From NCBI GenBank assembly GCA_045046905.1, contig JASFYU010000034.1:1-14876 (forward strand): 14,876 bases of DNA, written 5' to 3'. The translations under genes were made by a program, and so were the position numbers. Under the pieces are notes generated by a model. The model did not search any database. It was given only the letters and a program-made list of their open reading frames with translations, and was not told where the DNA came from. Below are positions 14,819 to 14,876 of the stretch, piece after piece; positions within the stretch are counted from its first letter, which is position 1; the number at the start of each line of letters is the position of its first letter. The DNA comes from JASFYU01 sp045046905. GTDB taxonomy: Bacteria > Bacteroidota > Bacteroidia > Flavobacteriales > Flavobacteriaceae.

Positions 14819-14876
14819 ATGGGAAGTAAATCAAAAACAGAAATCATGAAATCGTACAGAATCAACAAAAAGGAAG
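14819..14876 (+). CDS. Possible N-terminus of an unrecognised gene, cut by the right edge
   Basis: ATG at 14819 opens MGSKSKTEIMKSYRINKKE to the window end; a second in-frame ATG at 14846 is an alternative start. The frame is open upstream to a TGA at 14732 without another usual start codon. The lysine-rich start would suit a small DNA-binding or mobile-element protein, but 19 codons are too few to identify it, and it could be chance. Confidence 0.25.
   Translation, partial: MGSKSKTEIMKSYRINKKE

Noticed and set aside
1..14876. CRISPR arrays, tRNA or rRNA genes
   Set aside because: No regularly spaced repeats and no tRNA cloverleaf or rRNA-like sequence were seen on either strand.

Overview
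The window looks like chromosomal DNA of a marine-type Bacteroidetes, most likely a Flavobacteriaceae. The reasons are the SusC/SusD pair, the SusC-type N-terminal carboxypeptidase-regulatory-like domain, very AT-rich intergenic DNA, A-rich leaders without clear Shine-Dalgarno sites, a promoter of the Bacteroidetes TTG / TAnnTTTG type, and a Bacteroidetes-style MobC/relaxase pair. Species cannot be set from the sequence alone.

Layout. Positions 1-2622 (minus strand) hold a two-gene operon: a sugar-porter MFS permease, then 27 bp later an exported glycoside hydrolase family 2 (GH2) enzyme that runs off the left end. Positions 2623-3559 are a 937-bp AT-rich divergent control region with a perfect 20-bp palindrome, a second 15-bp palindrome just upstream of a good Bacteroidetes promoter, and six same-strand AANCACG motifs. 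Positions 3560-8263 (plus) encode a full-length SusC-like TonB-dependent transporter and its SusD-like lipoprotein, followed by a strong hairpin terminator. Positions 8389-11946 (plus) encode a 1185-residue lipoprotein with 14 FG-GAP/VCBS calcium-type repeats split around a central ASPIC/UnbV-like segment. Positions 11951-12829 (minus, convergent, 4 bp away) encode an AraC-family cupin/HTH regulator.

Right of 12830 the character changes. About 1 kb of non-coding DNA contains a G10 tract, a GC-rich block of hairpins, three 10-bp-phased ATGGT iterons, a promoter-like pair and a composite inverted repeat that resembles an oriT. This leads into mobC and a 4-bp-overlapping relaxase gene that keeps only its N-terminal start and is then broken. 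It is the edge or remnant of a mobilizable element next to the carbohydrate locus.

How the genes could work together (inference): SusC/SusD import a glycan or glycoconjugate oligomer across the outer membrane, the GH2 enzyme trims it in the periplasm, the MFS permease moves the released sugar into the cytoplasm, and the AraC regulator senses a sugar and controls the divergent promoters. The FG-GAP/ASPIC lipoprotein would be a surface partner of unknown function. The substrate cannot be read from this sequence.
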